Source: Hyphococcus flavus
GTDB lineage: Bacteria; Pseudomonadota; Alphaproteobacteria; Caulobacterales; Parvularculaceae
Assembly (NCBI RefSeq): GCF_028748065.1
Contig: NZ_CP118166.1
Span: 1,317,501 to 1,381,500 of the forward strand
Direction: 5' to 3'
DNA length: 64,000 bases
Position numbers and translations under genes: made by a program. The notes beneath the pieces were generated by a model. It had not been told where the DNA came from, searched no databases, and saw nothing but the letters and a program-made list of their open reading frames with translations. This document shows positions 59,791 to 64,000 of the stretch, piece by piece; the first letter of the stretch is position 1, and each line of letters begins with the position of its first letter.

Positions 59791-60651
59791 ATGGCATATT
59801 TTATGCGCAATCCCAGCCTGCGACCGGAACCCGGCCTTTATGTGACAGCCACGCCAATCGGCAATCTCGGCGACATGACATACCGGGCGGTGGAAATCAT
59901 GAAATCGGCGGACCTGATCTTGTGTGAGGATACCCGCCAGACCGCGAAACTATGCGCGGCTTACGGGATCGAGACTCGTCGCGCCCCATACCATGAACAT
60001 AATGCGAAAAAAGTCCGCCCTGGTATTTTGAAACAACTGAATGAAGGTTCGGTAATATGTCTCGTTTCAGATGCCGGCACGCCCCTGGTATCCGATCCCG
60101 GATACAAATTGGTCCGCGAAGCGCGCGATCATGGAATCAATGTTTTCCCGCTGCCTGGGGCGTCCGCCGTTATCGCCGCCTTGTCAGCTGCCGGCGCGCC
60201 ATCCGATCAGTTTTACTTTGCCGGGTTTTTGCCAGCCAAACTAGGCGCCCGGACCGCCATGCTCAATAGCCTCAAATCGCTTCGCGCGACGCTGATTTTC
60301 TATGAGACTGCGCCAAGGCTTCCAGCAGCGCTTTCTGGCATGGCTGAGCTGCTGGGCGAGCGTACTGCTGTCGTTGCGCGTGAGATCACCAAGCTGCATG
60401 AGAGTTTTGCTGAAGGGCGGCTGTCAGAACTCGCGGAACAATTCGCCGCCACTCCGGTCAAGGGAGAGATCGTTATCATCGTCCACCCGCCTCAGGATTC
60501 GCGAACTGATGAGGCGGACCTGGATGCATTTTTGATAGATGCGTTGAAATCCATGCATGTTCGGGAAGCCGCCACAGAGGCTGCACAAGCGCTGGGTGTT
60601 TCCCGCAAGGAAGCTTATAATCGCGCGCTGGCGCTAAAGGGAAACGGATGA
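59791..60651 (+). CDS. rsmI: 16S rRNA (cytidine(1402)-2'-O)-methyltransferase
   Basis: 286 residues from the ATG at 59791; a TTG at 59767 is in frame. Tetrapyrrole-methylase fold motifs are LYVTATPIGNLGDMTYRAVE, ILCEDTRQTAKL, the SDAGTPLVSDPG loop that binds AdoMet and VFPLPGASAVIAAL. It modifies C1402 of 16S rRNA together with RsmH. It is divergent from the LpoA-like gene and overlaps the yraN start by four bases, so they are coupled. Confidence 0.94.
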   Translation: MAYFMRNPSLRPEPGLYVTATPIGNLGDMTYRAVEIMKSADLILCEDTRQTAKLCAAYGIETRRAPYHEHNAKKVRPGILKQLNEGSVICLVSDAGTPLVSDPGYKLVREARDHGINVFPLPGASAVIAALSAAGAPSDQFYFAGFLPAKLGARTAMLNSLKSLRATLIFYETAPRLPAALSGMAELLGERTAVVAREITKLHESFAEGRLSELAEQFAATPVKGEIVIIVHPPQDSRTDEADLDAFLIDALKSMHVREAATEAAQALGVSRKEAYNRALALKGNG

Positions 60652-61025
60652 GCGCCCGACCGTCAACTGACCGCCGCCGGCGTGCGGAACTGTCGGGCAG
60701 GATTGCCGAATGGGGCGCCGCAATTCTCATAACGCTGAAAGGCTTTGCAATTTTGGCTCGCCGTTATCGCGTGCCCGCCGGTGAAGTGGATCTCATCGCA
60801 AGGCGCGGGCGGCTTTTAGTTTTTGTTGAGGTGAAAGCGCGGGCTGAGCTAGATGCTGCGATTGAGGCGGTTACGCCTCGAAGCCGCCATCGCATCAGTG
60901 CAGCCGCAAAAGCGTTTCTTTCGCGGCATGCTCACCTTGCGGATAGCGAAGTGCGATACGATATAATCGTCTTCGCGGGCTGGCGGATGCGGCACCTGCC
61001 GGACGCTTGGCGAGACGAATTCTGA
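60648..61025 (+). CDS. YraN-family (UPF0102) nuclease-fold protein
   Basis: 125 residues. The fold is a restriction-endonuclease-like one with VPAGEVDLIARRGRLLVFVEVKARAE: the D-L-I and E-V-K elements correspond to the PD-(D/E)xK core. Activity is unproven. It is coupled to rsmI (ATGA overlap) in the widely conserved rsmI-yraN arrangement. Confidence 0.92.
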   Translation: MSARPSTDRRRRAELSGRIAEWGAAILITLKGFAILARRYRVPAGEVDLIARRGRLLVFVEVKARAELDAAIEAVTPRSRHRISAAAKAFLSRHAHLADSEVRYDIIVFAGWRMRHLPDAWRDEF

Positions 61026-61109
61026 CGGCTGCCCTATTTCACTATTGGCCGAAACAGCGCATGCATGAAAATCGTTTCGTTTGCGACAGAGTTTTCAAGG
61101 AGCAGCCTT

Positions 61110-61649
61110 ATGCTTTTCCATCCTAGTCGGTTCGTTGTTCTGTGTGCTGCAATACTGCTCAGTGCATGCGCCTCCAGCCGTTCCCTCGATCAAAGTTTTT
61201 CGGATATTTCGGGGAATGCTGAGCTTAAAGCCGTTTTGTTTACAGACAGGTCTCATGACTACAGTGATATCGACATCACTCTATATGAGGGGCGGTTGAT
61301 GCTCACCGGCACGATGCGATCAGAGGAAGGCAGGCGCCAACTCATTGCAAACGCATGGAAGGCTGAGAACGTCAAAACGGTAATCGATGAAATCATTATT
61401 GCCGAAAAAACCAGCTTTGGGCAGGGGTTTGAAGACAGCCGAATTGACCAAACGTTAAGAGCGCGTTTGATTGCCGACAACGATGTTTCAAGTGGCGATT
61501 ACAAGATGTCTGTGTCTCGTGCAGTCGTCTACCTTCTGGGCGGGGCCAGAAATCAGGGTGAGCTTGACGAAGCGGTAAAGCTGGCAAGATCGGTAAACGG
61601 TGTAGAAAAAGTCGTCAGCCATGTCGTTGTGCGCGACCTGACAAAGTAG
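61110..61649 (+). CDS. BON-domain lipoprotein (DolP/YraP-like)
   Basis: 179 residues from the ATG at 61110, which has GGAG nine bases upstream. The lipobox is LLSAC. Two BON domains follow: LKAVLFTDRSHDYSDIDITLYEGRLMLTGTMRSEEGR and LRARLIADNDVSSGDYKMSVSRAVVYLLGGARNQGE. DolP supports outer-membrane integrity in E. coli, where it lies in the same lpoA-yraN-diaA-dolP group; diaA is absent here. It is followed 29 bases later by gshB. Confidence 0.87.
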   Translation: MLFHPSRFVVLCAAILLSACASSRSLDQSFSDISGNAELKAVLFTDRSHDYSDIDITLYEGRLMLTGTMRSEEGRRQLIANAWKAENVKTVIDEIIIAEKTSFGQGFEDSRIDQTLRARLIADNDVSSGDYKMSVSRAVVYLLGGARNQGELDEAVKLARSVNGVEKVVSHVVVRDLTK

Positions 61650-61678
61650 GCTTTGGGCCAAAGCGAAGTATCCTAGCT

Positions 61679-62623
61679 ATGCTGAAAATCGCTATACAGA
61701 TGGATCCTATTCAGTCCGTGGATGTCAACGCGGACACCACGTTCGACATGGCGCTGGAGGCGCACAGCCGCGGACATGGCGTACTGGTTTATCAGCCTGA
61801 AGGGCTTCAGCTAAATGGAAATGACGTGCTGGCGCGAGCGCGGGCTGTAGAGGCTATCCAGCGTAAACAGGGCGACCATGTTCAGCTAGGCGCGCCCGTT
61901 GTGACCAGTCTGCGGGAAGTGGACGTCGTTCTTATCCGTCAGGACCCGCCGTTTGATATGGCGTATATCACGGCAGCACAAATGCTGGAGCGGCTAGTGC
62001 CCGACGTTCTAGTGCTGAATGACCCGCGAGCAATACGCGACGCGCCTGAAAAGTTATTCGTTACGGAGTTTCAGGACCTTACGCCGCCAACCCTCATTAC
62101 GAGCGATTTGTCAGCGGTTCGGGAGTTTCGATCCGTACACAACGATGTCATCATAAAGCCGCTCTATGGAAACGGTGGTGCGGGCGTCTTTCGCATGCGC
62201 CCTGATGACGGAAATTTTAACGCGCTTTTGGAACTGTTTGAGCAGAGTTTTCGTGAGCCGATGATCGCCCAGAAATTCATCCCCGCCGTCACCAAAGGTG
62301 ACAAGCGCATTATTCTGCTGGATGGCGAGGCGGTTGGCGCGATTAACCGAGTGCCCGCAGCAGGTGAAACGCGTTCTAACATGCATGTCGGCGGCAAGGC
62401 CGAGCCAGTCGAAATGAATGAACGTGATCAAGAGATATGTGACCGGATTGGTCCGGTGTTGTCTCAGCGAAGACTGGTTTTCGCAGGTATAGACGTCATC
62501 GGCGACTATCTTACGGAAATTAATGTCACTTCGCCAACTGGCGTCCAGGAAGTGCGCCGCTTCGGTGGTGCAGATATCTCGGCTCTTTTCTGGGATTGGG
62601 TGGAAGGGCAGCGGGACGGTTAA
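61679..62623 (+). CDS. gshB: Glutathione synthetase
   Basis: 314-residue ATP-grasp enzyme joining gamma-glutamylcysteine and glycine. The N-terminal domain starts IAIQMDPIQSVDVNADTTFDMALEAHSRGH, close to E. coli GshB. RQDPPFDMAYITA, the ATP lid GNGGAGVFRM, and EINVTSPTGVQEV at the metal/ATP site are diagnostic. It sits at the end of the rsmI-yraN-dolP group and 10 bases before a long reading frame of a glycosyltransferase. Confidence 0.95.
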   Translation: MLKIAIQMDPIQSVDVNADTTFDMALEAHSRGHGVLVYQPEGLQLNGNDVLARARAVEAIQRKQGDHVQLGAPVVTSLREVDVVLIRQDPPFDMAYITAAQMLERLVPDVLVLNDPRAIRDAPEKLFVTEFQDLTPPTLITSDLSAVREFRSVHNDVIIKPLYGNGGAGVFRMRPDDGNFNALLELFEQSFREPMIAQKFIPAVTKGDKRIILLDGEAVGAINRVPAAGETRSNMHVGGKAEPVEMNERDQEICDRIGPVLSQRRLVFAGIDVIGDYLTEINVTSPTGVQEVRRFGGADISALFWDWVEGQRDG

Positions 62624-62731
62624 AGGAAACTGGTGCTGGAAGGCATCAAACGGTTGATCCTTCTGCTAGATAATGCTTTTTTCGCCCCTTGCCGAAAAAA
62701 GCTTTCCGTAAGCGGTCACCGAGAAACCAGA

Positions 62732-63949
62732 ATGAACGCGCCCGAAAAGGCTCCGAAAAAAAAGCTGCGCGTAGCCCTGTTCTCAGGAAACTATAACTAT
62801 GTGATGGATGGACCAGTACGGGCGCTCAATATGCTGGTGGCGTATCTGGAACGTCAGGGTCATGAAGTTCTTGTTTTTGCGCCCACAAGCAGGAAGCCCG
62901 CATTTCAACATTCAGGAACGCTTGTTTCCGTTCCTTCAGTCGCTTTCCCTGGCAAACGCAGTGAATATAGACTGGGTCTTGGGCTGAGGGGAGGCTTGAA
63001 ACGTAGACTAAAAGAGTTCTCTCCTGACATCATCCATATCGCGGCGCCCGACTACACAGGCAAAAGTGCGCTTGGTTACGCTGGTAAAAACAATATACCC
63101 GCAGTCGCATCCTTTCATACGCGTTTCGATACCTATCCGCGTTATTATAAAATGAGCTGGCTGGAAAAGCACCTCACAAACTATATGCGGCGCTTTTATG
63201 CGCGATGCGAACATGTTTATGCACCGTCTCATTCAATGGTCGACGAATTGCGGGCGGATGAGATCGGTCGTGACATTCGCTTATGGACGCGCGGAGTTGA
63301 CGGTGCGTTGTTTAACCCTGGCAAGCGCGACGTTGGCTGGCGTCGTGCAAATGGGATTGCAGACAGCGATGTCCTTGTTGCTTTTGTCGGCCGGCTTGTT
63401 CTGGAAAAAGGCATCGATATTTTTGCTGACGCCTTCAAACGAGCTCAGGCAAAGAATTCATCATTAAAGGCGCTCATCGTTGGCGACGGGCCGGAACGGC
63501 AGGCATTTGCTGAGTTGTTGCCAGGCGCAGTGTTCGCAGGTTATTTGCAGGGAGAAGATCTTGCGCGAGCCTATGCGAGCTCAGATATGTTTTTTAACCC
63601 AAGCATTACAGAGACTTTTGGCAATGTTACATTGGAGGCCATGGCCTCAGGATTGCCATCCATTGGCGCCGCGGCCGCCGGAAGCAAATCCCTTATAGAA
63701 GACGGTGTGACAGGTTTTGTTGCTGATCCGTGTGCGAAGGGCTTTGCCGAGAAGATCTCCTTTTTGGCGTCAGACGCTGAGCTTCGTCGACAGCTGGGCG
63801 CTACAGCGCGACAGCGCAGTGAGCGGTATTGCTGGGATGCGATACTTGCGGAACTTGTCAAGCATTACTACGAGGCCATCGAAAACTTCGCACTATCAGA
63901 GCAAAAAGAAAATGCATCGCGCGCTTCGGTGCGACCGCATGTGGCCTGA
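62732..63949 (+). CDS. GT4-family (GT-B) glycosyltransferase
   Basis: 405 residues from the ATG at 62732; the frame opens to 62633 but with weak starts. The GT-B N-terminal domain has RVALFSGNYNYVMDGPVRAL and SFHTRFDTYPRYYKMSWLEKHLTNYMRRFYARCEHVYAPSHSM. The C-terminal nucleotide-sugar domain has LVAFVGRLVLEKGIDIFADAF and the E-x7-E motif SITETFGNVTLEAMASGLPSIG. It resembles sulfoquinovosyl/mannosyl-phosphatidyl transferases acting on lipids; the acceptor is inferred. Further genes probably follow beyond the window. Confidence 0.85.
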   Translation: MNAPEKAPKKKLRVALFSGNYNYVMDGPVRALNMLVAYLERQGHEVLVFAPTSRKPAFQHSGTLVSVPSVAFPGKRSEYRLGLGLRGGLKRRLKEFSPDIIHIAAPDYTGKSALGYAGKNNIPAVASFHTRFDTYPRYYKMSWLEKHLTNYMRRFYARCEHVYAPSHSMVDELRADEIGRDIRLWTRGVDGALFNPGKRDVGWRRANGIADSDVLVAFVGRLVLEKGIDIFADAFKRAQAKNSSLKALIVGDGPERQAFAELLPGAVFAGYLQGEDLARAYASSDMFFNPSITETFGNVTLEAMASGLPSIGAAAAGSKSLIEDGVTGFVADPCAKGFAEKISFLASDAELRRQLGATARQRSERYCWDAILAELVKHYYEAIENFALSEQKENASRASVRPHVA

Positions 63950-63960
63950 GAGAATTCTCA

Positions 63961-64000
63961 ATGGTTCTAGAAGCGCTGAAAACGGCTGGAACAGCAGCGC
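63961..64000 (+). CDS. Possible start of the next gene, cut by window edge
   Basis: An ATG at 63961, eleven bases past the glycosyltransferase stop and preceded by GAGAG, opens a frame (MVLEALKTAGTAA) that runs to the window end. Too little is visible to identify it. It may be the next gene of the glycosyltransferase operon. Confidence 0.35.
   Translation, partial: MVLEALKTAGTAA

Overview
The window is high-GC DNA with the gene repertoire of an alphaproteobacterium. Evidence is a small-type SRP RNA, F1 ATP synthase genes in the order delta-alpha-gamma-beta-epsilon without F0 genes, a Coq7-type ubiquinone hydroxylase, ExoD, an anchored cytochrome c of the c552 type, and a DnaX of alphaproteobacterial form. 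Secreted M2 and S9 peptidases and a large TonB receptor would fit a marine, peptide-using member such as the Parvularculaceae or Hyphomonadaceae; this family-level guess is inference. No rRNA, CRISPR, transposase or phage genes were seen.

Layout: 1-9.7 kb holds a truncated M2 peptidase, Coq7/DsbB, ExoD, tRNA-Leu(CAA), a beta-helix/Sel1 secreted pair, TusA and a TonB receptor. 10-16 kb holds the slipin/NfeD membrane operon, threonine ammonia-lyase and SelO. 16-19.5 kb is an accessory stretch: an AT-rich SIMPL protein, a 38-residue membrane protein, a proteasome-like (Ntn-hydrolase-like) protein coupled to an unknown partner, and a YbjQ protein. 19.5-25.3 kb has cytochrome c, prephenate dehydratase, NudC, DoxX, an Asp/Asn hydroxylase, SRP RNA and a class C beta-lactamase-like hydrolase. 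25.4-26.1 kb is a membrane protein/HTH module.

26.2-30.3 kb is the dnaX-ybaB-recR recombination/replication cluster, interrupted by an AT-rich HEPN-like gene, a short remnant of the recR 5' end and an ABM-domain gene. 30.4-43.9 kb carries GT87, RmuC, def-fmt-truA, dapE/dapD, a HAD nucleotidase, a DUF1036 protein, priA, a PagL-like deacylase and a sulfotransferase. 44-48.2 kb is a tandem pair of S9 peptidases. 48.5-53.5 kb is atpHAGDC. 54-64 kb has a 0.5 kb non-coding region rich in inverted repeats, a membrane protein/DCC pair, dut, and the envelope cluster lpo / rsmI-yraN-dolP-like-gshB followed by glycosyltransferases.

Most unusual observations: (1) a 427-residue protein whose N-terminus aligns with HslV/proteasome beta (Thr after Met, Asp17, following Lys) with a coupled unknown partner; (2) a HEPN-like gene and a recR 5' remnant inside dnaX-ybaB-recR; (3) an A9 run followed by an immediate -1 stop and a GC hairpin in dnaX, predicting a gamma form; (4) four dispersed copies of a cloverleaf-like palindromic repeat at gene 3' ends; (5) a PriA that has lost three of four ligands of one zinc site while the other is intact; (6) a hairpin occupying the ribosome-binding position of atpC.
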